Of a stretch of 64,000 nucleotides of DNA, positions 34,917 to 44,305 are shown piece by piece. The stretch's first letter is position 1; each line of letters opens with the position of its first letter. The notes below the pieces were generated by a model. The model did not search any database, had not been told where the DNA came from, and was given only the letters and a program-made list of their open reading frames with translations. Source of the DNA: Gymnopus androsaceus JB14 (taxonomy: Eukaryota; Basidiomycota; Agaricomycetes; Agaricales; Omphalotaceae); contig ML769547.1 of the NCBI GenBank assembly GCA_009733575.1, positions 1 through 64,000 on the forward strand. Reading direction: 5' to 3'. The position numbers and the translations under genes were made by a program.

Positions 34917-35559
34917 ATGTTCGCTCGCTCTCTACGCTCTACTCTCATTTTTGCTTTCGCTTTCTCTTCAAATATTGTCAGTGGTGTACCACTCGCAGTC
35001 GAACCCTTTGTCCTCGCGTCCCCACAGCGCAACATACCTGGAATTGACATTGACCTCGCAAACCTCGAGGATCAGCTCTCTCTCGCTAATATCCCCAATC
35101 CGCTCTATGAAGACTCGCAGCTGTCGTCTTCAATAAGTACGGCTCTTTTCTTCCATCTTTTATATCCGCGACTGATCTGTTCAACTAGTTTCTTCGGCGC
35201 TAAAACCAGGGCCCAAGGTGGTTACCATCGAAGTCCAAGGTTCCGGTAGCCTCGACGCGCTGGCGGAACTGATACGAAAAATCCCCCAAAAAATTCCTCG
35301 AAGAACTCACGTCGTGATTGAAGTCGAACTCCATAGTGGTGCTCCGATCCTCTTTTCAGCAGTTTTTATCTTCATGTTGGGAGTATACTTGATGTATGCG
35401 TCGGGTTTTGAAGATGAGGGGATAGTAGATGACGCACCTCAGGTGGACGAAGAGAAATCTTCCACGACTGTGATGGATTTGATGTTTACATCGGAGGAAG
35501 ATGAGCGATCAGCGGTAGACGAAAAGAAATCCATAGTTTTAGTGGATCTGATGGTGTAG
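34917..35559 (+). CDS. Small secreted-pathway protein with one C-terminal-half membrane segment (hypothetical)
   Basis: ATG 34917 starts a signal peptide (MFARSLRSTLIFAFAFSSN, likely cleavage near SGVPLA). The first exon ends at a GT donor near 35133; after a 57-bp intron (to ctag, near 35190) the second exon is in frame and runs to TAG 35557-35559. The total is about 195 aa. A short basic/amphipathic region (ELIRKIPQKIPRRTHVVIEV) precedes a hydrophobic helix (ILFSAVFIFMLGVYLMYASG) and an acidic tail with a repeated TxVMDLMF / IVLVDLMV pattern. A type I membrane protein of the secretory pathway is inferred. I do not recognise the family. Confidence 0.5.
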
Positions 35560-36045
35560 CTCGTTTAGCGGGTTGGAAATGATGTAGATGGATATGCTGG
35601 AGTCGGTAAGTCTTCTCTCAATTCCTATCATTCATTCTTGCTCAACTACGTTTTTATTCCTGATTACAGAACAGACTAGGGCCTTTGATAAACCGTAATC
35701 ATATTAGGCCAAGCAGCACTAACGCTCAGTCGATCAGAGAGGGATGGTGGTAATGCGTATTCTAACGATAACTACAGTCGTACGCAAATAATATGTACAA
35801 AACTTATCCGGCGTAGAGCGCTCTACTGTATACTATTGCATTCTTCATCTAGTCCCGATTCCGAGTTGGGCTTTGGCCCCGGAGTCCTTCACAGGCTCCT
35901 GCGAGGAAATGTGCGAATATATCAGAGTGTTGAGCAAAACAGGTGTGAAAGGGGGAGGTTACTTCATGAGAGACTGAATACCTCATAGTGAGTGTGGCGG
36001 AAAGATTTAACATAAGACAATATTTTTAAGGCATTAAGCAAATGA

Positions 36046-36073
36046 TCACTTTGCCGGAGTGGTTAACGGGATC
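36046..36073 (+). repeat. 5'-half copy of the tRNA-Ser(GCT) gene
   Basis: These 28 bases are identical to positions 36683-36710 of the complete tRNA-Ser downstream, from tcactttgccgg to taacgggatc, covering the acceptor 5' strand, the D arm and the start of the anticodon stem. After 36073 the sequence is unrelated (aggtcggctgaac...), so the anticodon and 3' half are missing. It retains a Pol III A-box-like sequence but no B box. It lies on the opposite side of the minisatellite from the intact gene. Confidence 0.85.
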
Positions 36074-36145
36074 AGGTCGGCTGAACACTTTACAGGCGAA
36101 TGAGTGGCAGTAGAGCTATCTAATTTCTTATAGCAGTAAGGCTAG

Positions 36146-36606
36146 GAGGTTGGTTCATGAGAGGGGAGGTTGGTTCATGAGAGGGGAGGTTGGTTCATGA
36201 GAGGGGAGGTTGGTTCATGAGAGGGGAGGTTGGTTCATGAGAGGGGAGGTTGGTTCATGAGAGGGGAGGTTGGTTCATGAGAGGGGAGGTTGGTTCATGA
36301 GAGGGGAGGTTGGTTCATGAGAGGGGAGGTTGGTTCATGAGAGGGGGAGTTGGTTCATGAGAGGGGAGTTGTTCATGAAGGGAGGTTGGTTCATGAGAGG
36401 GAGTTGGTTCATGAGAGGGGAGGTTGGTTCATGAGAGGGAGGTTGGTTCATGAGAGGGGAGGTTGGTTCATGAGAGGGGAGTTGGTTCATAGAGGGAGGT
36501 TGGTTCATGAAGGGGAGGTTTGGTTCATGAAGGGGAGGTTGGTTCATGAAGGGGAGTGGTTCATGAGAGGGGAGGTTGGTTCATGAGAGGGGAGGTGGTT
36601 CATGAG
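36146..36606. repeat. 20-bp minisatellite (about 23 copies)
   Basis: Unit gaggttggttcatgagaggg. The first eleven or so copies are perfect; the remainder have one- or two-base deletions that shift the phase. A diverged single unit (ggaggttacttcatgagag) occurs upstream near 35957. Long open frames through the repeat on both strands are a by-product of the 20-bp period and are not genes. Confidence 0.95.
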
Positions 36607-36681
36607 AGGGAGGTATGAGAGGCTGATGCTTCACGGATGAAAATCCTCTAACATAGCACAATTCTAAAGGTCGTAGCTATG

Positions 36682-36779
36682 GTCACTTTGCCGGAGTGGT
36701 TAACGGGATCGCCTGCTATCTTACGTAAGCATCTAGCGGTTGGGCTTTGCCCGCGTGTGTTCGAATCGCACAGGTGACG
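36682..36779 (+). tRNA. tRNA-Ser (anticodon GCT) with a 16-nt intron
   Basis: The acceptor GTCACTT pairs with AGGTGAC (one G-U) and the discriminator is G. The D arm is CCG/CGG. The anticodon stem ATCGC/GCGGT encloses CT-GCT-A and A after removal of intron 36719-36734. A long variable arm (GGGC-TTT-GCCC), the serine class II hallmark, follows. The T arm is GTGTG-TTCGAAT-CGCAC. The anticodon is at 36715-36717 and decodes AGC. The B box is a good match. A foldback transposon begins about 190 bp downstream. Confidence 0.92.
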
Positions 36780-36969
36780 CATGTTTTTGCATCTTTTTGC
36801 ATCTTTTTTGCGTGGTCTTTCGGTTTGTACCGTTGAAATATGCGTCTCGTTTTTTGATCATTTTCTCGATCATTTTTTATCACGGAGCTATAAATATTGT
36901 CCATCTGATTCTTCACATTGTAGGTGTGACATGTCTTTCTGGGTCCCATTTCATTTTTGCATTGAAGTA

Positions 36970-37927
36970 TACTGTGGCTGCAGATAGTATCTGAATGCAT
37001 GTCTCTCTAGTTTCCCACAGTCTACAACCTGCGGAAAGTTGTTGCTATCTATTTTGAGTGTCTGCAAGCTCATTTCTGAAATCACCTTTTTGCCATTTTT
37101 GGTAATTCATGAGTTATGGCCAATTTAAGTGGCCAACAAAAAAACAGCTACATCGAAAACCTACCTGAGTAGAAAATGGTTATCACAGCTGAAAAGTACA
37201 TAAAAAATAGTGTAGGATAGCATTTTATCCTATGCAAATTAATTGGGTTAAAGTGTCATAAAATGGGCTGAAAAGTGTGTTAGAAATAAGAAATGGTGTT
37301 TAATGATTGTGTAGCCGTTTGACCTCGACTGGGCCCTGAGGCAAACGGGTAAGGTACATGAGCAACTACATACTGTATTTATACCTGTAAGAATGACTAT
37401 GTCATAGTGCATACAACAGGAAAGTGGGTACTATGTGAATATCGGTGGCTACTATGCATACAGTAAAGTGGCTACTGTGAGTGTATGCGCAAATATCTCC
37501 TGTGATATCATAAATTCATAAGTATGTTGTAATTAAAATAGATTTTCTGTAAATTCCAACAAAGTGGCCATTTTCAGTGTTTTTGGGCTCAAAACACTCA
37601 AAATCCATGAAAATGGGACTTTTGAAGGGCTATTTAAAAGGCATTGAGTCCATAAATTGACATGAGGTAAAATGCTATCCTATACTATTTTTTATGTACT
37701 TTTCAGCTGTGATAACCATTTTCTACCCAGGTAGGATTTTGATGTAGCTGTTTTTTTTGGCCACTTAAATTGGCCATAACTCATGAAACACCAAAAATGG
37801 CAAAAAAAAAGGTGATTTCAGAAATGAGCTTGCAGATACTCGAAATAGATAGTAACAACTTTCCACAGGTTATAAACTGTGAGAAACTAGAGAAACATGT
37901 GTTTGGATACTATCCACAGCCACAGTA
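36970..37927. mobile_element. Foldback element with about 275-bp inverted arms (MITE-like)
   Basis: The arm from 36970 (tactgtggctgcagatagta) to about 37240 is the inverted match of about 37665-37927 (ending ctatccacagccacagta), with roughly 85-90 percent identity. Landmarks shared in inverse orientation are tctctagtttc, ggaaagttgtt, aatttaagtggcca, aaatggttatcacagctgaa and tagcattttatc. The centre (about 37240-37665) has no coding potential. No clear target duplication is visible, so the superfamily is not assigned. It is a non-autonomous DNA element by structure. Confidence 0.8.
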
Positions 37928-38008
37928 CTGTACCATTTTGATCAACTGTTCATCCAGGATGATGCATGAGGATCATTCTATTTGACAACCCCCTTGCTTG
38001 ACAACAAC

Positions 38009-39003
38009 TGTGAGACCCGGTGCACGAAATGGATCTTGAATCAAGGTATCCCGAATGTCTCGCACCTAGATGTAGGTGGAGACCAAATGCAACCACCCGG
38101 GGTAACTGTGCCATAAGGTGGGTCTGGACAGTAGTATGAGTGTTGTACGGAACAGTACAAGCCTCAGAGGTGCAAGAAACAGTGTACGGGCCACCCAATG
38201 ACATAATCAGGAGGAAGCGGGTGGTATTGTGGTCCAACGACCAGAAATGAGTGGAAGCGGATGGAATATGGATGAAGGGGTGGTCCAAAAAGGTGTAATA
38301 AGTCCAAATATGGATAATGCAGGTGGAATACAGCAAATGCGGACCGAAATAGCGTGGGAGCGGATGGAATAGGGTGAAAGCGGATGGAATAGCGTGAGAA
38401 CGGGTGGAAATAGTGTGGGAGTGGGTGGAATTGAGTGAAAGTGGATGATCCCAAAGGTTCTAGAGGTAGCAAAACCCAAATAGGAAGCTCCCAGGGAGCT
38501 TTGGTTGTAAAGTTGTAAACAGGGATAGAAGACAGTGAGCTCTGGACATAGATTTGGTATCTACGAACAGAGCCTCGCAGTTAATGCAGATGACAGTGGG
38601 CCTTCAAATGGAGCTCGGAAGGCACAACTGGTTAGAACAGATAGAAATAGAGAGACAGAGACAGAGACAGAAGCAAAATGGGATTGATTTGGTAACAATG
38701 GTAATAACAGACTAGTGTACATGGACTTGGGGTGTCTACTTATATACTGTAGGGTGGCTGTAAGTTGTTAGGAGGGCCTGATGGATGGTTATCAAGTGCG
38801 GGAGGCACCCGGGAGGCAGGATAACTGGTAATCACATGTAGAAAGTGCCCGGCAGGCAGGATAAATGGTAAATAAGCATGGAAAGCACCCACACTTTAGG
38901 TAATGAGTGCGGGAAGTATCCGCGGATGGTCAGGAAGTGTGGGAAACATCAGTGGGTGGATAGCGGATGGAGGGAGTGTCTGGAAATGAGCCAAGGCCTG
39001 ACA
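38009..39003. mobile_element. Solo LTR, 995 bp, with 5-bp TSD
   Basis: The sequence starts TGTGAGACCC and ends GGCCTGACA (TGT...ACA), with identical 5-bp flanks ACAAC at 38004-38008 and 39004-39008. It holds TATA-like boxes (cttatatactgta near 38740), a run of agagac repeats and low-complexity gcggatggaatag repeats (38340-38400), but no coding region. A solo LTR forms by recombination between the two LTRs of a retrotransposon; here it sits inside the hAT-like element. Confidence 0.85.
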
Positions 39004-39012
39004 ACAACCCCC

Positions 39013-39308
39013 TGTCCTTCGGACTTGACATTACGAACAATTACCTATATTTACTTATATAGTACATAAAAACGAACATTTACTTACTCAGCGACAGAGT
39101 CTCGGTCTCGCCGAGACTCATTACCTTTGCATTTGACAGGTATACGCCGATGCCACCAACTGTACAGCTGGTGGTATATACGGCGACACTACGAACGAAT
39201 AATATATCTTGTTTTCCCCCATTCTTACCTAGTACTGAGCAAACTGCGAGAGTTTACCCCGCCGCACTCAAAGCATCGTCTCCTGCACACACGAGACCTA
39301 GCTTTACA
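39013..39308 (+). repeat. Left LTR (296 bp, lacks the terminal palindrome)
   Basis: It aligns to 43281-43576 with seven substitutions and no internal indel. It lacks 41 bp at its outer end that the right LTR has. At all seven differences the left LTR carries A or T where the right has G or C. As the 5' LTR it would have driven transcription of gag. Confidence 0.9.
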
Positions 39309-39770
39309 TCTGGAGCCCACCGCGAGGGGGTAATCCAGTGTAGTTCGCATTAGTTTTTATTTCAACGTTTTACAAAAAGTTTCGTAAAAACGCCTCGACG
39401 TCGTCGAGAAGGTCTACGACCTTGTCCAGTTTCTCCAGAAACTCAACAACTTTTAACTTCCCTCCAGTCCGCCGAGCTCACTTACGAGACCTCGGACCTC
39501 TTTTCCCCAGTTCCCAATGAAGACGCAGTTCACAATCGTCTTTCGCTTCTAGATCCTTCGAATTCTTTCTCTCCCGAAAGAACTCCCTCTCCTTCTCCCT
39601 CTCCGGAAGTAGATTCGTCTCCGTTATCGTCCTCACCGATCACTCCAGATCGCACTCCTAGTCCAAGGAGACAGTCCCCGAGCCCTAGTCCAAGGGTTAG
39701 TCCAGATATCGAGCCTAGTCCAAGGCCCACTTACCAGTCCACTCCCATTCCTATTCCATTTCCGCCGTCG

Positions 39771-41237
39771 ATGGCCAACGTACAACCACTCCCTGCTCGC
39801 AATGAGCGAAAAGCCCCCAAGTGGGACTCTCAGTACGAAGAACAATTGCCAATGTTCTTCGAGGAGTTCGAAACCGTAGCGAAAGAAGCTGCTATCGACT
39901 CCGATGACCTGAAAATGAAGAAGGAAGCACTTCGCTATGTGGATGCGAAGACGATGCGCTTCTGGAGATCCCTCGATACGTTCGAGGACGACCAGAAGAC
40001 CTGGGACGAGTTCAAGAAAGAGGTCCTCTCAAACTACCCCGGGGCTGAGCAGGTGCCCGAGACCACGACAGATACCTTGAAGAAGGTTGTCACGAAGTTT
40101 GCGAAGTCCGGGGTGTCGAACAGCCAGGAATTGGCCGAGTACCACCGAGAATTCGCTACAGTATCGAAGTCGCTCACGAAGCACGGTATCCTGTCTGGCG
40201 TCCAGGTCGCGGGATACTATGTCCAGGTATTCCCTGATTCGGTCCGTGCGCAATTGAATATGCGCCTCCAAGTCCAGCACACGGCGAAGAAGAAAGGTGA
40301 AGCATATTCTTTAGCCGAACTGAAGGGAGCGGTGGACTTCCTCTTGTCAGATGCAAATACGTCGCTGATAGTCGGAAATTTTAACGTAGGGGACCAGTCA
40401 GTGGCCCCCGTATCCTCCATCACCGCCGTGGTCGTTCCAAAAGTCGAACCCACCGAGTCCAAGCTGGACCAGCTTACGCAAATGGTCTCCTCGCTAGCGC
40501 AGTTGATGGCGCAAATGGCTTCAAAAGGAGATGGGAATTCGAACAGGTCCAGGAATGACCGTTCTCCAAAGCTGAGTCGTTCCAACAAGTGTTTCTGGGA
40601 TGATTGCGACAGTCCGAAGTTTGACGATTGCGTGGATCTGCGCGAATGGGTCAGCCAAGGTCGAATCGAGAGAGACGCCAATGGTTTCGTCCAGCTGAGA
40701 GGTGGTCAGCGTCTTCCTCGAAACCAGAGATACACCGAGGGTACCTTGAAGCAGCGCTTCGAGCGCTATTTCGAGGACCATCCATCCGAGAAGACCTGGA
40801 TGTGGGAGTCTCCAACGGTAGAATCGAACCCGTTCGGAGGAGTTGATGTTGGAGTGCACTCGAGGTACACGGTTCAGGGGTTTCAGGGTCGTGCGATGAT
40901 GGAAAAAGCGTCGACGTATATGGCGGCGTCTGTGGAACATGGCAGCTTTGAAGGAGAGCCTGAAGAGGAGGCAATTCGTCAGCTGTTGTTCAAGATCGAA
41001 ACACGCCGAGCTGCAAGAGAGAAAGCAGCGAAAGACGTACCTGAGCATTTTTCGAAGCCCAAACCGCCTATTCCTCAACCTCCGGTTCCTCCTCCTCCTT
41101 CCGAGTCTTCCCCTCCAGTTCCTATCCCTGGTCCTGCGCGCATTCCAAAACCGATTATTGGAAAGTTGCCGCCGAATTATGTTCCTCCCCAGGAGAGGAC
41201 AGTTGGAGTTCCGCCGAAGGACGATAGGAACTTTTGA
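39771..41237 (+). CDS. Retrotransposon gag polyprotein
   Basis: A 488-aa ORF starts MANVQPLPARNERKAPKWDS. The capsid-like region (FFEEFETVAKEAAI, ALRYVDAKTMRFWRSL, TWDEFKKEVLSNYPGAE) is typical of the gag of basidiomycete Ty3 elements. A Cys cluster (CFWDDCDSPKFDDC, near residue 270) sits where a CCHC knuckle is expected but lacks the His, so it appears degenerate. A Pro-rich segment (PQPPVPPPP) precedes the C-terminus. The frame ends at TGA 41235-41237 and continues open downstream in the same frame. Gag packages the element RNA in cytoplasmic particles. Confidence 0.8.
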   Translation: MANVQPLPARNERKAPKWDSQYEEQLPMFFEEFETVAKEAAIDSDDLKMKKEALRYVDAKTMRFWRSLDTFEDDQKTWDEFKKEVLSNYPGAEQVPETTTDTLKKVVTKFAKSGVSNSQELAEYHREFATVSKSLTKHGILSGVQVAGYYVQVFPDSVRAQLNMRLQVQHTAKKKGEAYSLAELKGAVDFLLSDANTSLIVGNFNVGDQSVAPVSSITAVVVPKVEPTESKLDQLTQMVSSLAQLMAQMASKGDGNSNRSRNDRSPKLSRSNKCFWDDCDSPKFDDCVDLREWVSQGRIERDANGFVQLRGGQRLPRNQRYTEGTLKQRFERYFEDHPSEKTWMWESPTVESNPFGGVDVGVHSRYTVQGFQGRAMMEKASTYMAASVEHGSFEGEPEEEAIRQLLFKIETRRAAREKAAKDVPEHFSKPKPPIPQPPVPPPPSESSPPVPIPGPARIPKPIIGKLPPNYVPPQERTVGVPPKDDRNF

Positions 41238-43112
41238 TACCGAGCTCCAATAGAAACGGAGGCTGCGGTAGAAAGAGTCGTCCAAGCGGGATTTTCGAGC
41301 CTCGTATCTATACGACAAGAGGATCTATTAGCAATCGTGCCGGAATATCGAAAGAAGATTAAAGAGGGTGTGACTAGCCGAAGAATCGGCGTAGATGGAA
41401 ATTTGTTGGATATGGAAGAGCCAATGTACCTGCTGAGCCAGTCAGGCTCCTCTCCAGCGACAGTCGATGATATGGATGCGCTCCCGTTTCCGCAGATGGG
41501 AAAGGAGGAAGTGCTAGAAGTGTTCATGAACGAGCGGAAGGAGCTCGCGGAAGGTGACAGAATATATGTTGGTCGAGAGTCGACTTCCATTCGAGGAGTC
41601 ACAGCGATTGTTGGAGAACGCCCTGTCCATTGTATTACGGACTGGGGCTGCAGTATAATTGCCATGTCGATGGCAACATGCAACGCGTTGGGCGTAATGT
41701 TCGACCCTACGCGTTGCATTCCCCTACAGAGTGCCAACGGTAAGACGGATTGGACCTTGGGGATCGCGAGGGACGTACCTTTCCGTTTTAGCGAAGTCAC
41801 CGCCATTCTCCAGGTCCACATAGTTGATTCCCCTGCATACGACGTTCTTCTAGGCCGTCCCTTTGAAGTTCTCACCCAAGCTCGTACTCAGAGCTTCCTA
41901 TCCGGAGACCAGCACATTACGATTACCGATCCCAACACCAAGAAGATCGTCACAATTCCAACTGTTCCGCGAGAGCCACCGAAGTTTTGAAAACCAGATG
42001 AGCGAGAATGGCAAGCTCCTAAAAATGACGTGGGGGTGGTATATATGCTTGAAGAAAATCCACCACTCACGCAAGCCGAGTTTGATGGGTCGCGAGATAG
42101 AGATGATGCACTCCTCGCTGTTGAACGAGTCGAGGAGGAGCTGCTGTCCACGAAAGTTGAATGTGGAATCGGTGAAGATAGAGTTGAGGCTTTCCTCGCC
42201 GTTGAGCGAGTCGAGGAAAGCGTAGTGCCCATGGAGATGGAGTTCGACGACGTAGTCGGTGAGGATGCTCTCGCCATAGTGGAATTGGCCAAAGAGACGC
42301 GTACTCCCAATTGGGAAAATCCGGCTGGCATTGCCGACATATCAATCAGGTTCAGATCCGAGAACATTGGTCCGGTTCCGTGTCCGGTTCGTTTCTCTCA
42401 TTCTTTCTTCCATGCTCCCGCATGCCTCTCGTTCAACAAGCAAGTATACGCAAGTATTCCCAATGCCAAAGCCCGTTATGGACCTGTACCTATTCCAGGC
42501 TCGATAACATTTCCCCAGAAGTCTCGAGTTCTACAACAATTTCCGTTCCCTCCCCACGAACAGCATCCAGTCCTTAATCCGAGTCCTCTCCTATTCGTTC
42601 CAACTGGTCAGTATACCAAAGCTCACGACAAGTCTGCCCTAGTTGCGTGGCACCAAATCGAGAAAGACCGAATCAAACAGCTCCCTATTCCTCCCGGTCA
42701 AATGGATGGAGTTATTCCTTCGAAATGTCCACGTTGGTTTGTTATGGTGACGATGGATAGGAAGTGGCCGCAACTCGTTCACAGTTTGCAGCCTCGGAAT
42801 ACAGTGACGAGCCGGGAAATCTCAATCTCGCCGGTTTCGAAACAAGTGGCTGAAAAGTACGCACGTCGTTCAGTTTTGGCGACCCTCGATATTTTTGAAG
42901 GATACGATGGAAGGTCCCTTGGATCTAGCTTCCGGGATATCACCACATTCCATTCTCCCAGTTGTCCGCCCAGTCCATTCAAGGCCCCGTTTCCCTCTGG
43001 CTCATCTCGCCTCCCCGTTCCGGGCCTCAACGACGTTTTCGACGTTTCATCCAGACGCTGGTCATTTTATCTTGCTGAATTTATTTCCGGTTCGTTACGC
43101 AGTTGCCGTTAG
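41238..43112 (+). pseudogene. Retropepsin and truncated reverse-transcriptase remnant, same frame as gag
   Basis: Directly after the gag TGA the same frame is open to a second TGA at 41988-41990 and then to 43112. The first part has a retropepsin-like fold signature (CITDWGCSIIAMSMA, 41631-41675, then ILQVHIVDSPAYDVLLGRPF). The catalytic D-S/T-G reads DWG, which should abolish protease activity. The second part has the beginning of a reverse transcriptase (CPRWFVMV, SLQPRNTV, LDIFEGYDGRSL, RDITTFHSP) but nothing of the palm with YxDD. After about 42960 the sequence no longer matches RT. It is inactive as it stands. Confidence 0.75.
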
Positions 43113-43239
43113 TTCTAGTGAGCGTTAGTTCTAGTGAGTTATATTTTGGTATTCAAATGTTGTTCTTTCTGTTTTTTTTTTTTTTCTTTTCTTTTCTTTT
43201 TGCTTTGCCCCCCATTTTCTTTTTAAAGTGGAGAGGGGG

Positions 43240-43576
43240 TGTCGCGCCTCATACGCGTCTGTACGCATATGAGCGCGACAAGTCCTTCGGACTTGACATT
43301 ACGGACAATTACCTATATTTACTTATATAGTACATAAAAACGGACATTTACTTACTCAGCGACAGAGTCTCGGTCTCGCCGAGACTCGTTACCTTCGCAT
43401 TTGACGGGTATACGCCGATGCCACCAACTGTACAGCTGGTGGTATATACGGCGACGCTACGAACGAATAATATATCTTGTTTTCCCCCATTCTTACCTAG
43501 TACTGAGCGAACTGCGAGAGTTTACCCCGCCGCACTCAAAGCATCGTCTCCTGCACACACGAGACCTAGCTTTACA
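43240..43576 (+). repeat. Right LTR (337 bp, full length)
   Basis: It begins TGTCGCGCCTCATACGCG and its first 41 bp form a near-perfect inverted repeat around tctgta, ending atatgagcgcgaca. The remaining 296 bp match the left LTR. The polypurine tract lies immediately upstream. It ends gctttaca at 43576, before CCCCC. Confidence 0.9.
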
Positions 43577-44305
43577 CCCCCCTTAACCAACAACCCTCTT
43601 GAAGTGCTATTCAACAACCCTGTCACACATTTTGAAGTGTGACTTTGCTTTTTTTTTTTCAAATATATATGTCCTTGCTTAATTTTGATAAGTGACAATT
43701 ACTACTTCCTATTCACATTTTGCCAATACTGTGGTACTAGATGGCATTGGGTACCCGAGCCTTACATCCTGTTTATATTTCATGGTTATGTATCATTTTG
43801 AGTGAGAGTTCACCCATGGTGATGCATTACAGCTTGGACCTGCCAGTGCACTGCTTCAAATTAGGCAGCCAAAACTGGATTTTCATTGGTTCACTGGACC
43901 TAGCAATATATTAAGATCATACAAATTGTGAAGATCACATCCTGCTTCATGTGTTATGTCAACTCCCACTCAAAACAACACAGCATACTTATAGAGTTCC
44001 AACTTCTAAAATTTACCTTACTGGACCACTAAGTAATAGTACTCAACCCCTGCCAAAATGTACTCCTCCAATATAATTAGTCTACTGTTTGGGTACTTAC
44101 CTAGCTGCTGCCCACACTGTTTGTGGTCATTTCCCCCTCTTCATTCCGAAGGAAATCAACAAGTCACAACAGCAAATTTTATGAAATACTTAATTTTTAC
44201 TTATTTGGCATATTTGTGATCTGTGACCATTTGTGACAACAACTCGGTTGCTAAATAAGCAAAGGGTTGTTTCATGGCAAGGGGGTTGTCAAATAGAATA
44301 ATCTA

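Larger units (their letters stand above)
39013..43576 (+). mobile_element. Ty3/gypsy-type LTR retrotransposon, pol truncated
   Basis: Left LTR 39013-39308, right LTR 43240-43576, both ending gctttaca. The 5-bp flanks are CCCCC at 39008-39012 and 43577-43581. A tRNA-primer-like site (tggagcccaccgcg) begins two bases after the left LTR, and a polypurine tract (aaagtggagaggggg) immediately precedes the right LTR. The interior encodes gag, a retropepsin-like segment and only the first part of a reverse transcriptase. RNase H, the YxDD region and integrase are absent. At 4.56 kb it is a non-autonomous derivative. Confidence 0.9.
37970..44305. mobile_element. Non-autonomous hAT-like element disrupted by two retroelements
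   Basis: The ends are inverted copies containing attctatttgacaaccccct (left) and its complement agggggttgtcaaatagaat (right). The flanks are identical 8-bp sequences, ATGCATGA, at 37962-37969 and 44306-44313, fitting a hAT-type duplication. The outermost bases of the two TIRs differ by one or two positions. Without the solo LTR and the Ty3 element inside it, the original would be about 760 bp and non-coding. Its right portion is 43582-44305. Confidence 0.7.

Noticed and set aside
36046..36130. A second functional tRNA-Ser at the upstream tRNA half
   Set aside because: Homology ends before the anticodon loop, and no T arm or 3' acceptor follows.
36335..36586. Open frames through the minisatellite on both strands
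   Set aside because: They arise from the 20-bp repeat period lacking stops in some phases and have no start context or homology.
38200..38480. Minus-strand ORFs rich in Pro/His/Phe
   Set aside because: They lie within the low-complexity part of a solo LTR and repeat the gcggatggaatag word; not genes.
40521..41318. Minus-strand ORF of 265 codons within the retrotransposon
   Set aside because: It is antisense to gag, Arg-rich by shadow composition and without any family motif.
39013..43576. Possibility of a complete autonomous Ty3 element
   Set aside because: The RT palm, RNase H and integrase are absent and the protease active site is altered.
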